A DNA stretch of 64,000 nt from an uncultured Eubacteriales bacterium (lineage in GTDB: Bacteria > Bacillota > Clostridia > Christensenellales > CAG-138): assembly GCA_902801845.1 (NCBI GenBank), contig CADCJW010000003.1, forward strand, positions 62,001-126,000, read 5' to 3'. The notes below the pieces were generated by a model, which had not been told where the DNA came from, did not search any database, and worked only from the letters and a program-made list of their open reading frames with translations. Shown in pieces: positions 25,119-34,305 of the stretch. The translations under genes were made by a program, and so were the position numbers. Every line of letters starts with the position of its first letter. Position 1 is the first letter of the stretch.

Positions 25119-27224
25119 ATGTTCAAACAATTCGAAACCATGATCGGCGATCGCAAGCTCATCGTCGAGACCGGCAAGTATGCCGAACAGGCGGGCGGTT
25201 CCTGCCTGGTGCGCTGCGGCGGCACCGCGGTGCTGGTCTGCGCCACCGTGGCCAAGGCCCCCCGGGACGGCGTGGATTTTCTGCCCCTGTCCATTGAATT
25301 CGAAGAGAAGCTTTACTCCGTGGGCAAGATCCCCGGCGGCTTCATCAAGCGGGAGGGCCGTCCCTCCGAGAAGGCCATTTTGACCGATCGGCTCATCGAC
25401 CGGCCCCTGCGGCCCCTGTTCCCCAAGGGCTTCTACAACGACGTGCAGGTCATCGCCACCTGCCTGTCCGTGGACCAGGACGTGCAGCCCGACATCATCG
25501 CCATGCTGGGCTCCTCCATCGCCCTGTCCATCTCCGAAGCCCCCTTCATGGGCCCCACCGGCTCCGTGGCCGTGGGCTATGTGGACGGGCAGTACGTTTT
25601 GAACCCCGGCGTGGAGGATCGGGAGAAGAGCCGCCTCAACCTGACCGTGGCCGGCACCAAGGACGCCGTCATGATGGTGGAGGCCGGCGCTCAGGAACTG
25701 ACCGAGGAGGAGATGCTGGGCGCTATCCTCTTCGCCCATGAGGAGATCAAGAAGATCTGCGCCTTCATCCAGGGCATCCAGGATGAGATCGGCAAGCCCA
25801 AGATGGAGGTCAACATCCATAAGCCCGCCGAGGAGCTGGACAAGGCCGTCCGTGCCTTCGCCATGGACAAGGTCGTCTGGCAGATGGACACCTTCGACCG
25901 CCATGAGCGGGAGGTCCGCACCGAGCAGGTGAAGGCCGAGGTCCACGCCGCTTTCGACGAGGAACATCCCGACGAGGGCAAGGATATCGACGCCATCCTG
26001 TACAACATGACCAAAGAGGTCATGCGGGACAAGATCATCAACAAGAAGATCCGTCCCGACGGCCGCGGCCAGGAGGAGATCCGGCCCATCTGGTGTGAGG
26101 CGGGCATCCTGGAGAGGACCCACGGCAGCGCCGTGTTCACCCGTGGCCAGACCCAGGTCATGACCATCGCCACCCTGGGAACCATCGCCGAATCCCAGAT
26201 CCTGGACGGCATCGGCCTCGAGGATTCCAAGCGGTACATGCACCAGTACAACATGCCCCCCTACAGCACCGGTGAGACCCGCCCCGTGCGCAGCCCCGGC
26301 CGCCGCGAGATCGGTCACGGCGCCCTGGCTGAGCGGGCGCTGCTCCCCGTGCTCCCCTCTGAGGAGGAGTTCCCCTACTGCATGCGCCTCGTGTCCGAGG
26401 TCATCTCCAGCAACGGCTCCACCTCCCAGGCCAGCATCTGCGCCAGCACCCTGGCCCTCATGGACGCCGGCGTTCCCATCAAGAAGATGGTAGCTGGCGT
26501 GGCCATGGGCCTCATCAAGGACGTGGACACCGGCAACATCGCCGTGCTCACCGACATCCAGGGCCTCGAGGACTTCCTGGGCGACATGGACTTCAAGGTG
26601 GCCGGTACCCGGGAGGGCATCACCGCCATCCAGATGGACATCAAGATCAAGGGCATCGACGAGGAGATCTTGACCCGCGCTTTGGCCCAGGCCCGCCGCG
26701 GTCGGCTCTTCATCCTGGACAAGATGTGCGAGTGCCTGAGCGAGCCCCGGGCGGAGCTCTCTCCCTACGCGCCCCGGATCATCAGCTTCAAGATCGATCC
26801 CGACAAGATCCGCGAAGTCATCGGCTCCGGCGGCAAGACCATCAACGGCATCATCGCCCAGACCGGCGTCAAGATCGACATCGAGGACGACGGCACCGTG
26901 TCCATCGCTTCTCCCGACGAGGCGGCGGCCCAGGAGGCCAAGCGCATCATCGACAGCATCGTGAAGGAGATCGAGGTCGGCGAAGTGTATCTGGGCACCG
27001 TGGTGAACATCCAGTCCTTTGGCGCCTTCATCAACCTGACCCCCGGCAAGGACGGGCTTCTGCACATCTCCCGCATGGACAAGAAGCGGGTCAACAAGGT
27101 GGAGGACGTGATGAACCTGGGCGACAAGGTGCTGGTCCGGGTCATCGAGATCGACCCCAAGACGGGCAAGATCAGCCTGGATCGCAAGGGCCTGCTGCCT
27201 GAAGATGAAAAGAAGGACAAATAA
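25119..27224 (+). CDS. pnp: polyribonucleotide nucleotidyltransferase (PNPase)
   Basis: 3'-5' phosphorolytic exonuclease of RNA turnover; 701 residues, full length. Two RNase PH domains (first with [21 protein letters not shown], second from about 310 with [26 protein letters not shown] and [24 protein letters not shown]), KH domain ([17 protein letters not shown], about 567) and S1 domain ([34 protein letters not shown]). AAAGAGG precedes the ATG closely. After rpsO in the usual order, between two terminators. Confidence 0.98.
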   Translation: MFKQFETMIGDRKLIVETGKYAEQAGGSCLVRCGGTAVLVCATVAKAPRDGVDFLPLSIEFEEKLYSVGKIPGGFIKREGRPSEKAILTDRLIDRPLRPLFPKGFYNDVQVIATCLSVDQDVQPDIIAMLGSSIALSISEAPFMGPTGSVAVGYVDGQYVLNPGVEDREKSRLNLTVAGTKDAVMMVEAGAQELTEEEMLGAILFAHEEIKKICAFIQGIQDEIGKPKMEVNIHKPAEELDKAVRAFAMDKVVWQMDTFDRHEREVRTEQVKAEVHAAFDEEHPDEGKDIDAILYNMTKEVMRDKIINKKIRPDGRGQEEIRPIWCEAGILERTHGSAVFTRGQTQVMTIATLGTIAESQILDGIGLEDSKRYMHQYNMPPYSTGETRPVRSPGRREIGHGALAERALLPVLPSEEEFPYCMRLVSEVISSNGSTSQASICASTLALMDAGVPIKKMVAGVAMGLIKDVDTGNIAVLTDIQGLEDFLGDMDFKVAGTREGITAIQMDIKIKGIDEEILTRALAQARRGRLFILDKMCECLSEPRAELSPYAPRIISFKIDPDKIREVIGSGGKTINGIIAQTGVKIDIEDDGTVSIASPDEAAAQEAKRIIDSIVKEIEVGEVYLGTVVNIQSFGAFINLTPGKDGLLHISRMDKKRVNKVEDVMNLGDKVLVRVIEIDPKTGKISLDRKGLLPEDEKKDK

Positions 27225-27241
27225 GTCTCTGTGATCATCGG

Positions 27242-27272
27242 GGGCGTAATGAAATCATTACGCCCTCTTTTG
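27242..27272 (+). terminator. rho-independent terminator after pnp
   Basis: GGGCGTAATG (27242-27251) pairs with CATTACGCCC (27256-27265), followed by TCTTTTGTT. Confidence 0.85.
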
Positions 27273-27322
27273 TTAACCGACGCTCATTTTGGGCACCCTA
27301 CGCAAAAAAGGAGAATCGAGCT

Positions 27323-28600
27323 TTGATACGACAGGCAAAACTGACCAACGGCATCCGGGTCATCATGGAGCCCATGGACACCCTTCGGTCCGTGAGCATC
27401 GGCGTCTGGGTCAACGCCGGCTCCGTCTACGAGACGGGGGCCGACGCGGGCATCAGCCACTTCATCGAGCACATGGTCTTCAAGGGTACGGCCCGTCGCT
27501 CTGCGGCGGACATCGCCGCCGAGATGGACGCGGTGGGCGGGAATCTGAACGCCTTCACCGCCAAGGAGTGCACCTGCTTCTACGCCAAGGTCCTGGACGA
27601 GGATCTGCCCCTTGCGGTGGACATGCTCTCCGACATCACCCTCCATCCCGCCCTCGATGAGCAGGAGATGGAGAAGGAGAAGCGGGTGGTCATCGAGGAG
27701 ATCCTCATGAGCGAGGACTCCCCGGAGGACAAGGCCTTCGAGACCGCCGGCGCCGCCTACTATTCCGGCACGGTCCTCTCCTCGGCCATCCTGGGCACCG
27801 AGAAGACCGTCTCCGCCTTCACCCGGGACCAGGTCCTTTCCTACATGGCCCGGCGCTACGTGTCCGGCAACATGGTCATCGCCTGCGCGGGGAGCTTCGT
27901 CCCCGAACGGCTCCTGTCCCTGCTGGAAGAGTCCTTCGCCGACTGCCCCCGGGGAACGGGGGACATGCTGGGGGAGAAGGAGCCCCGGGCGGGGAAGCGG
28001 TGGCTCTTCGTCCAGAAGGACACGGAGCAGGTGAACGCCTGCCTCATGCTCCCTGGCTTTCGGCTGGACAGCTCGGAAAACTTCGCCCTGGCGGTCCTGA
28101 GCAACGCCCTGGGCGGCAGCATGTCCAGTCGCCTCTTCCAGAAGATCCGGGAGGAGCTGGGCCTCGCCTATTCCGTCTACACCTACCCCATGGCTTACCG
28201 GGACACGGGGGCCATCTGCCTCTACTTCGGCAGCGGCGAAAAGCAGGCGACCAGGACCCTGGAGCTGGCTCTGCGGGAGCTGGACCGGCTCAAAGGGGAG
28301 GGCCTGTCCGAAGCGGAGCTCATCCGCAGCCGGGCTCAGCTCAAGGGGAGCTTCCTGCTGGGCATGGAGGGGAGCGGCGCCCATATGAACGCCATCGGAA
28401 AAAGGTTACTTTTACAAAACAAAGAATTCACAATAGAGGATACCCTTTCCGCCATCGAATGTGTTACAATGGAAAAGGTGAATGGGATATTATCCCGGGT
28501 CCTGTCGCCAAGGCGGGCGGTGTGCGCCGCCGTGGGGCGGACCCGTGGCGTCAAAGCGGACATGACCGCTTTGCTGGACGATTGGATGGGGAGGAGATAA
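27323..28600 (+). CDS. M16-family zinc peptidase (pitrilysin-like)
   Basis: 425-residue processing-peptidase-like zinc protease (YmxG/MPP type). The inverted zinc motif H46-F-I-E49-H50 is present, followed by KGTARRSAADIAAEMDAVGGNLNAFTAKECTCFY and the second half SRLFQKIREELGLAYSVYTYPMAY (R/Y motif) that completes the active site. TTG start 27323 with AAGGAG 12 bases upstream. First gene after the pnp terminator; heads a run with the dUTPase-like and cell-division genes. Substrate unknown. Confidence 0.93.
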   Translation: MIRQAKLTNGIRVIMEPMDTLRSVSIGVWVNAGSVYETGADAGISHFIEHMVFKGTARRSAADIAAEMDAVGGNLNAFTAKECTCFYAKVLDEDLPLAVDMLSDITLHPALDEQEMEKEKRVVIEEILMSEDSPEDKAFETAGAAYYSGTVLSSAILGTEKTVSAFTRDQVLSYMARRYVSGNMVIACAGSFVPERLLSLLEESFADCPRGTGDMLGEKEPRAGKRWLFVQKDTEQVNACLMLPGFRLDSSENFALAVLSNALGGSMSSRLFQKIREELGLAYSVYTYPMAYRDTGAICLYFGSGEKQATRTLELALRELDRLKGEGLSEAELIRSRAQLKGSFLLGMEGSGAHMNAIGKRLLLQNKEFTIEDTLSAIECVTMEKVNGILSRVLSPRRAVCAAVGRTRGVKADMTALLDDWMGRR

Positions 28601-28604
28601 ACCC

Positions 28605-29003
28605 ATGGATATGGATCGGCTCGACGTGATCTTCAGCCTGCAAAAGAGCCTGGACGAGGACATCATGCAGCGGCGGAACCTGAACTATTCCTATGAGGAA
28701 TGGATGCAGAAGGACGCCCTGGCCTGCATCGAGGAGATCATGGAGGTCCTCAACGAGGTCCAGTACAAGTGGTGGAAGAACAAGAAGCCCCAGGACCAGG
28801 CAGCCATCCGGGAGGAGCTGGTGGACGTGCTCCACTTCTTCGTGAGCATGTGCATTCGCAGCGGCATGGACGGCAAGGCCCTGTACGAGGGGTACGTGGC
28901 CAAGAACAAGGAGAATTTCGACCGGCAGTATGGCCGGTCCCAAAAACAGGGCTATGAGGTGAAGGACGTTGTCGGCGAAGAAGCAACAGCCCCGGAGGTT
29001 TAG
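28605..29003 (+). CDS. dimeric dUTPase-like all-alpha NTP pyrophosphatase
   Basis: 132-residue helical protein resembling the dUTPase_2 / MazG-like superfamily: LDVIFSLQKSLDED near the start, CIEEIMEVLNEVQYKWWKNKK and EELVDVLHFFVSMCIRSGM, which carry the paired acidic (EExxE and ExxD) magnesium-binding motifs. Likely hydrolyses dUTP to dUMP. Four bases after the M16 stop and overlapping the next gene by 35 bases. dUTPase is the best guess; another nucleotide specificity is possible. Confidence 0.78.
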   Translation: MDMDRLDVIFSLQKSLDEDIMQRRNLNYSYEEWMQKDALACIEEIMEVLNEVQYKWWKNKKPQDQAAIREELVDVLHFFVSMCIRSGMDGKALYEGYVAKNKENFDRQYGRSQKQGYEVKDVVGEEATAPEV

Positions 29004-30258
29004 GTTCCGGTTCTATCTCATCCTGCTGGTGCCCATCCTGCTGGTGGGCGCCTATATCGGCTACCGCATTTTACGGCCCACCACGGGCCGATTGGGCACC
29101 GATTCGGTGGAGGGGGACATGGAGTTCACCGGCGTCATCATCCGCCGGGAAAACGTGGTCGCCTCCGAGGATTACCACACCATCCGCTACCTGGTCAGCG
29201 AGGGGGACCTGATCCAGGGTCAGCAGCAGGTGGCCGTGCTCTATAAAAAGGGCTTCGAGAACCAGATGTCCGACATCGTCAACAAGGAGCAGCAGATCTA
29301 CCAGCAGCAGATGACCCTCCTGCGGCTCAACTCCGAGGACGGCATGACCGTCCCCGAGGAGGTCAGCGCCTATAACGCCCAGATCGACATGGTGGTCACC
29401 AAGATGACCCAGGCTTCCCTGGGCAAGGCGAATCTGGACTATATCCAGCTCTCCGAGGAGCTGGACGATCTGCTCACCGCCCGGCAGTCCATCATGCGGC
29501 AGCTGGTGCCCGCCGACGCCACGTTGACCGCCAACTACCAGCAGCTCGATATCCTGAGAAACGGCTTTTCCACGGAGAGCACCCTCACCAACTCCGCCGG
29601 CACGGGCTATATCAGCTTCCACCTGGACGGCTACGAGAACGCCATGAGCATCGAATCCCTCACCGCGTCCCAGGTCAGCCGGATCGCGGCCTCGCCCATG
29701 TCCGCCTCCTACAACGCCGCCGGCGTCTATCGGGTGGTGGACCCCAACGGCTTTTACGTGGCCTTCACCGTCAAGGCCGAGGACCCGCACCGCCTCATCG
29801 TGGGCAACACCTACGAGCTGAAGGTGAAGTATCAGGACTCCGCCTACACGGGCCGGGTCATCGCCGAGCGCCCCGCGGCCAAGAACGTGCTGTATATCCT
29901 GGAGATCAACCGGGACGTGCTGCCGGTGCTGGAGAATCGGACCATGACCTTCAGCATCCACATCGCCGCCGCCGGCACCTCCATCCCCGTGAAGGGCCTC
30001 TACTTCAACGGCGGCATCCCCTACGTGTTCATCAACACCGGCCGGGCCTACCAGCCCATCCAGGTGGTCATCCCCGCCACGGACGGGGAGACGGCCGTCA
30101 TCGACGCGGCGGACAAGAACATCCACCTGACCCGGGGATTGCGCTTCCAGTATCACGACGATGACGACGACGAGCCCGCCGCCACGGAAGCGCCGGCCTA
30201 CACGCCTGCGCCCACACCGGTGCCCACGGCCACGCCGCGGCCCACGCCCGTCCCCTGA
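28969..30258 (+). CDS. HlyD-like membrane-anchored protein next to yggS-sepF
   Basis: 429 residues: basic N-terminus, one membrane helix (about 14-34), barrel-sandwich and coiled-coil region (VEGDMEFTGVIIRRENVVAS; NKEQQIYQQQMTLLRL) and beta domains with a HlyD-like look (VDPNGFYVAFTVKAEDPHRLIVGNTYELKV). The tail has an acidic HDDDDDE run and a Thr/Pro-rich end. In Clostridia such proteins sit just before yggS-sepF-divIVA, suggesting a role near the division machinery; this is inference from context. TTG start with AGGTGAAGGAC upstream; an in-frame stop lies just before it. Confidence 0.75.
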   Translation: MSAKKQQPRRFRFRFYLILLVPILLVGAYIGYRILRPTTGRLGTDSVEGDMEFTGVIIRRENVVASEDYHTIRYLVSEGDLIQGQQQVAVLYKKGFENQMSDIVNKEQQIYQQQMTLLRLNSEDGMTVPEEVSAYNAQIDMVVTKMTQASLGKANLDYIQLSEELDDLLTARQSIMRQLVPADATLTANYQQLDILRNGFSTESTLTNSAGTGYISFHLDGYENAMSIESLTASQVSRIAASPMSASYNAAGVYRVVDPNGFYVAFTVKAEDPHRLIVGNTYELKVKYQDSAYTGRVIAERPAAKNVLYILEINRDVLPVLENRTMTFSIHIAAAGTSIPVKGLYFNGGIPYVFINTGRAYQPIQVVIPATDGETAVIDAADKNIHLTRGLRFQYHDDDDDEPAATEAPAYTPAPTPVPTATPRPTPVP

Positions 30259-30294
30259 GAAGGATCCATCCATCTGAAAAGAGGTGCTTTTTCC

Positions 30295-30984
30295 ATGAGC
30301 ATAGCTGAAAACATCGCCCAGGTCCGGGCGAACATGGCGGACGCCTGCCGCCGGGCAGGCCGCAAGGAGGACGAGGTGAAGCTCATCGCCGTCACCAAGT
30401 ATGTGGAGGAGGATCGGATCGCCGAAGCCTTCGCCTGCGGCCTTATGACGGTGGGGGAGAACCATGCCCAGGAAGTCCGGGATAAGTTAACTTTTTATAA
30501 ACAGTACGGGGCAGAGCTCCATTTTATTGGACAATTACAGAGCAATAAGGTAAAATACATCATCGGCAATGCCCGTCTCATCCAATCGGTGGATCGGGAA
30601 AAGCTGCTGCTGGACGTGGACGCCCACGCGAAAAAGCTGGACCTTATCCAGGGGATCCTTCTGCAGGTGAACATCGGCGACGAGGAACAAAAGGGCGGCG
30701 CGGCCATGGAGGACGTGCCCCGGCTGCTGGAGCTGGCCTGCGGCCTCAAGAACGTCCGGGTGGAGGGCCTCATGTGCGTGCCTCCCGCCGTGGAGGCGGA
30801 GGCGGCCCGGCCCTACTTCGCTAGGCTCTTTGAGCTGCGCGAGGCGCTGCGCGCCCGGTTCCCGGAGCAGCCCCTGCGTGAGCTCTCCATGGGCATGAGC
30901 CACGACTACCCCCAGGCCATCCTGGAGGGCGCCACCATGGTCCGGGTGGGCACGGCTATTTTCGGAAAGCGGGACAAACTTTGA
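30295..30984 (+). CDS. yggS: YggS/PLPBP family pyridoxal phosphate homeostasis protein
   Basis: 229 residues, single-domain PLP-binding TIM barrel that buffers vitamin B6 and affects amino-acid metabolism. LIAVTK35Y contains the PLP lysine; other family signatures are GENHAQEVRDKL, LHFIGQLQSNKVKYI, ILLQVNIGDEEQKGG, GLMCVPP and LSMGMSHDYPQAILEGATMVRVGTAIFG. Precedes sepF as in most Gram-positive division clusters (ylmE). A clear GAAAAGAGGTGC site is 12 bases before the ATG. Confidence 0.95.
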   Translation: MSIAENIAQVRANMADACRRAGRKEDEVKLIAVTKYVEEDRIAEAFACGLMTVGENHAQEVRDKLTFYKQYGAELHFIGQLQSNKVKYIIGNARLIQSVDREKLLLDVDAHAKKLDLIQGILLQVNIGDEEQKGGAAMEDVPRLLELACGLKNVRVEGLMCVPPAVEAEAARPYFARLFELREALRARFPEQPLRELSMGMSHDYPQAILEGATMVRVGTAIFGKRDKL

Positions 30985-31010
30985 CAAAGACCTTTTAGGA
31001 GGGGGAAATC

Positions 31011-31496
31011 GTGGGTATCTACAATAAATTCCTTGATTTTATCGGCATCGAGGAAGCGGAGGACAAGCCGGAGGGCGATCTGTTCGAGGAAGACGTGACC
31101 GCGCAAAAGGACGATGCGGCGGCCCCTGCGGCTGCGCCGCGCCGCCGTCCCCTGCTGGATCCGGAGCCCAAAAAGTCGGCCAGGGAGCCTCGGCTCCAGG
31201 GCGGCGGGGAAACGGTCCCCATGCCCAACGTGGCGGCCATGAAGATGATCGTGTACCATCCCGTGAGCTATGAGGATGCCCAGAACATCATCGACAACCT
31301 CAAGGCCCGCAAGCCCGTCATCGTCAACATGGAGGAGCTGGACGTGGCCGCGGCCCAGCGCATTTTGGACTTTATCTCCGGCGCCATCTACGCCCTCAAC
31401 GGCACCATCGCCAAGATCAGCCGGGGCATCTTCGTGGTGGCTCCCACCAACTACGACGTCATCGGCAACGAGAACGGCGAATACGAGGATCTGTGA
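31011..31496 (+). CDS. sepF: cell division protein SepF
   Basis: 161 residues. Membrane-tethering partner of FtsZ that forms rings at the septum. An N-terminal amphipathic helix (IYNKFLDFIGI) is followed by a charged linker and the SepF/DUF552 core (about 72-150: MKMIVYHPVSYEDAQNIIDNL, KPVIVNMEELD, QRILDFISGAIYALNGTIAKISRGIFVVAP). GTG start with AGGAGGGGGAAATC upstream. Between yggS and the DivIVA gene. Terminator follows. Confidence 0.95.
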   Translation: MGIYNKFLDFIGIEEAEDKPEGDLFEEDVTAQKDDAAAPAAAPRRRPLLDPEPKKSAREPRLQGGGETVPMPNVAAMKMIVYHPVSYEDAQNIIDNLKARKPVIVNMEELDVAAAQRILDFISGAIYALNGTIAKISRGIFVVAPTNYDVIGNENGEYEDL

Positions 31497-31515
31497 TTTT
31501 TGCCCGCAAGGGTAG

Positions 31516-31542
31516 GGGCGGCCTGGGCCGCCCTGCTTTTTT
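31516..31542 (+). terminator. terminator after sepF
   Basis: GGGCGGC (31516-31522) pairs with GCCGCCC (31527-31533), then TGCTTTTTT. The T-run merges into the first unit of the downstream tandem repeat. Confidence 0.8.
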
Positions 31543-31609
31543 ACAAGGTATAACTCTTTTACGAGGTATAACCCTTTTACGAGGTATAACCCTTTTACGA
31601 GGTATGACC
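31536..31609 (+). repeat. four tandem copies of an 18-bp unit in the DivIVA gene leader
   Basis: Unit CTTTTACGAGGTATAACC. Copy 1 (31536-31555) has two extra T and ACAAGG; copies 2 (31556-31573) and 3 (31574-31591) are identical; copy 4 (31592-31609) has ATGACC at its end. Each unit carries a GAGGT Shine-Dalgarno-like core and an AT-rich GTATAAC. The last copy's GAGG serves the gene starting at 31612. They occupy the whole gap between the sepF terminator and that gene. Confidence 0.85.
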
Positions 31610-31611
31610 CT

Positions 31612-31881
31612 ATGATGACCGTGGAAGCTATCGCCAACAAATCCTTTCGCCGGACCTTCCTGGGCTACGACCTGGAGGAGGTGGATGATTTTCTGGACGA
31701 AATCATCCAGCAGATGCAGCAGATGGAGCAGGAGCGCCAGGAGCTCACCGACACCATCGACTTTCTGGTGGGGGAGCTGAAGAACGCGGGCGTCGTCCCC
31801 GTGGATCGGGAGCTGGGCTCCGTGGCGGAGCCGATCTCCCCCCACGCAGCCTTCGCCGAGGAGGAAACGAACAACGGATAG
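31612..31881 (+). CDS. short DivIVA-domain protein
   Basis: 89 residues. The first 60 match the DivIVA/GpsB N-terminal domain: the membrane-binding SFRRTFLGYDLEEVDDFLDEII, then a short coiled coil (QQMQQMEQERQELTDTIDFLVGEL). Full DivIVA proteins continue with a long coiled coil; this one stops after a brief acidic tail, so it resembles GpsB in size. DivIVA proteins mark curved membranes at poles and septa. ATG 31612, with a second ATG next to it; the site is the GAGG of repeat copy 4. The next gene begins around its stop. Confidence 0.88.
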   Translation: MMTVEAIANKSFRRTFLGYDLEEVDDFLDEIIQQMQQMEQERQELTDTIDFLVGELKNAGVVPVDRELGSVAEPISPHAAFAEEETNNG

Positions 31882-31921
31882 GCAGCCCATCAACCGCATA
31901 CCCATCGCCGCCAGGGAGGAG

Positions 31922-33757
31922 ATGGACCGAGCGTCCATCGAGACCCTGGACTTTGTTTACGTGCTGGGGGACGCCTATATCGACCACCCCAGCTTCGGCG
32001 CGGCCATCATCGCCCGGGTGCTCCAATCCCGCGGCTTCTCCGTGGGCCTCATATGTCAGCCCGACTGGCACAGCGTGGCGGACTTCCGCCGCCTGGGCCG
32101 GCCCAAGCTGGCCTTTTTGGTCTCCTCCGGCAACATCGATTCCATGGTGAACCACTACACCGCCGCCAAGCGCCCCCGGTCCGAGGACGCCTACTCCGAG
32201 GGGGGCAAGGCGGGAAAGCGCCCCGACAGGGCCACCATCGTCTACGCCAACCGATGCCGGGAGGCCTATCCCGGGGTGCCGGTGGTCATCGGCGGCATCG
32301 AGGCGAGCTTGCGCCGCTTCGCCCATTACGACTACTGGGACGATCGGGTGCGTCACTCCATCCTCTACGACGCGGGGGCGGACCTGCTCCTTTACGGCAT
32401 GGGGGAGAGGACCATCCTTTCCCTGGCGGAGGAGCTGGACCGGGGCACGCCCGTCCGGGACATCCGCGCCCTCCCCGGCAGCTGCTATCAGGCGGCGGAT
32501 CTCAGGGGGCTTTCCGACTACGTGACCCTGCCTTCCTATCAGGAGGTTGCCGCCGATAAAAGGAAGTACGCCGAAGCCTTCATGGCTGAGGCCCGGGAGC
32601 AGGACGCCATCCGGGGGAGGAAGCTAATCCAGGCCCACGAGAAGGGATATCTCGTCTGCAACCCGCCTTCCGCGCCCCTCACCCGGGAGGAGCTGGACAA
32701 GGTCTACGCCCTGCCCTATACCCGCAAGCCCCACCCCATGTATAAACAGCCCATCCCCGCCCTCAGCGAGGTGGCCTTCTCCCTGACCTCCTGCCGGGGA
32801 TGCTTCGGGGGCTGCAGCTTCTGCGCCCTCACCTTCCACCAGGGGCGGGTGGTCACCTCACGAAGCGAGGAATCCCTGGTGAAGGAGGCGGAGGAGCTTG
32901 CTCGAGACCCGGCCTTCAAGGGCTATATCCACGACGTGGGCGGTCCCACGGCCAACTTCAGGCACCCGGCCTGCCCCAAGCAGACCAAGTCCGGCGTCTG
33001 CCCGGACAAGCAGTGCATCGGCTACGACCCCTGTCCCGTGATGCAGGCCCATGCGGAGGAGCGGGAGTACGTGCGCCTGCTGCGGCGCCTCAGACAGGTG
33101 CCCGGGGTGAAGAAGGTCTTCGTCCGCTCCGGCGTCCGCTTCGATTACGCCCTCTACGACAAGGACGACAGCTTCTTGAAGGAACTGGTGCAGCACCACG
33201 TGTCCGGCCAGCTGAAGGTGGCCCCGGAGCATGTGTCCGAGCGGGTGCTCGCCGCCATGAACAAGCCCTCTCACCGGGTATACGAAGCCTTTTTGGAGAA
33301 GTACGACCGTCTCAACAGGCAGTTCGGCCTCAAGCAGTTCGTGGTGCCCTACTTCATTTCCTCCCACCCGGGCTGCACCTTGGAGGACGCCATCGAGCTT
33401 AGCGAGTACCTCAAGCGCATCCACCATCGGCCCGAGCAGGTCCAGGATTTCTATCCCACCCCCGGGACCGTGTCCACCTGCATGTACTATACGGGTCTGG
33501 ACCCCCGGACCATGGCCCCCATCCACGTCCCCAAGGGGGAGGAGAAGCGGATGCAGCGGGCCCTCATGCAGTATTGGCTCCCCCAGAACCGGTCCCTGGT
33601 GGAAAAGGCGCTGCGCCTTTGCCGCCGGGAGGACCTGATCGGCCGCGGCGGCCGCTGCCTCATCCCCCCGAGCCGCCCGCCTATGCCGGAAAAAGCCACG
33701 AAAAAAAAGGGAAAACCGGGCAAGAATGTGGTTGACAAACGGCCGCGAAGCAAGTAG
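31922..33757 (+). CDS. YgiQ-family radical SAM protein
   Basis: 611 residues from the first ATG. UPF0313/YgiQ family: N-terminal B12-binding-like domain (FVYVLGDAYIDHPSFGAAIIARVLQSRG; GGIEASLRRFAHYDYW), radical SAM cluster C294-F-G-G-C298-S-F-C301, and C-terminal KVAPEHVSERVLAAMNKPS, FISSHPGCTLEDA and YPTPGTVSTCMYYTG. Substrate unknown. The frame stays open and alignable upstream of ATG 31922 (RIPIAAREEM corresponds to the family's N-terminal FLPI.RE.M), but no ATG, GTG or TTG occurs there, and GGAGG is only two bases before the ATG. A rare start such as ACG 31874, with GAGGAGG nine bases before it, is possible. Confidence 0.92.
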   Translation: MDRASIETLDFVYVLGDAYIDHPSFGAAIIARVLQSRGFSVGLICQPDWHSVADFRRLGRPKLAFLVSSGNIDSMVNHYTAAKRPRSEDAYSEGGKAGKRPDRATIVYANRCREAYPGVPVVIGGIEASLRRFAHYDYWDDRVRHSILYDAGADLLLYGMGERTILSLAEELDRGTPVRDIRALPGSCYQAADLRGLSDYVTLPSYQEVAADKRKYAEAFMAEAREQDAIRGRKLIQAHEKGYLVCNPPSAPLTREELDKVYALPYTRKPHPMYKQPIPALSEVAFSLTSCRGCFGGCSFCALTFHQGRVVTSRSEESLVKEAEELARDPAFKGYIHDVGGPTANFRHPACPKQTKSGVCPDKQCIGYDPCPVMQAHAEEREYVRLLRRLRQVPGVKKVFVRSGVRFDYALYDKDDSFLKELVQHHVSGQLKVAPEHVSERVLAAMNKPSHRVYEAFLEKYDRLNRQFGLKQFVVPYFISSHPGCTLEDAIELSEYLKRIHHRPEQVQDFYPTPGTVSTCMYYTGLDPRTMAPIHVPKGEEKRMQRALMQYWLPQNRSLVEKALRLCRREDLIGRGGRCLIPPSRPPMPEKATKKKGKPGKNVVDKRPRSK

Positions 33758-33760
33758 AAT
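33732..33760 (+). promoter_or_regulatory. sigma-A promoter of yceD-rpmF
   Basis: TTGACA (33732-33737), 17 bases, TAGAAT (33755-33760). The -10 begins with the TAG stop of the ygiQ-like gene, so the promoter lies inside its 3' end. Leader about 24 bases. Confidence 0.85.
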
Positions 33761-33790
33761 ACACTTTGGTTGATTTTGAAGGGGTGCGCT

Positions 33791-34303
33791 ATGGAACTGT
33801 CCATTCATCAGGCGGCAAAGCAGCTGGGCGAGGTTTTCCCCTACGCCTGGCAGGGCAAGCTGGCGGATGAGACCTACGGCGGGCGGACCGTCCGCTTCCT
33901 GGGCGACGCCACGCTGACCGGCACCGTCACCGGCGACAAGGAGGGTTTCACCGTCACCGGCGAAGGGAAGGTCACCTTGGCCTCCGTCTGCGCCCGCTGC
34001 AACGAGCCCTTCGAGGAGCCCTTCTCCTTTTCCTTCGAGGACAGGTTCGTCCGTGCGAGCCTGCGGCAGGAGGAGGACGAGAGCTATCCCTACGAGGGCG
34101 AAGTGATCGATCTTACCCAGGCCTTTATGGACGAGCTGTTTTTGCGGCTGCCCATGGTGAGCCTGTGCAAGCCCGATTGCAAGGGCCTGTGCCCCGTGTG
34201 CGGCATCGATCTCAACCGCTTTCGGTGCAACTGTGCCGAAAAAAACCGAAACAGCGCCTTTGATGCGCTAAAAGTATTGAGTTTTGAGGATAAGGAGGTG
34301 TAA
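33791..34303 (+). CDS. DUF177/YceD family protein (large-subunit rRNA accumulation protein)
   Basis: 170 residues. YceD family, linked to 23S rRNA accumulation and nearly always upstream of rpmF. Signature: SVCARCNEPFEEPFSFSFEDRF, then an acidic stretch, EGEVIDLTQAFMDELFLRLPMVSLCKPDCKGLCPVCGIDLN; the Cys pairs (CARC; CKPDCKGLCPVC) look like a zinc site. ATG 33791 with AAGGGGTG upstream; a longer frame from 33770 lies at the transcription start. Two bases separate it from rpmF. Confidence 0.93.
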   Translation: MELSIHQAAKQLGEVFPYAWQGKLADETYGGRTVRFLGDATLTGTVTGDKEGFTVTGEGKVTLASVCARCNEPFEEPFSFSFEDRFVRASLRQEEDESYPYEGEVIDLTQAFMDELFLRLPMVSLCKPDCKGLCPVCGIDLNRFRCNCAEKNRNSAFDALKVLSFEDKEV

Positions 34304-34305
34304 TC

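Noticed and set aside
31536..31609. The tandem repeat as a CRISPR array
   Set aside because: Units are directly adjacent with no spacers, only four copies, and no cas genes are near.
31922..33757. YgiQ-like radical SAM protein as the maturase of the Cys-rich peptide
   Set aside because: It belongs to a widespread housekeeping family with a different domain layout, lies over 4 kb away across rpmF and has its own neighbours.
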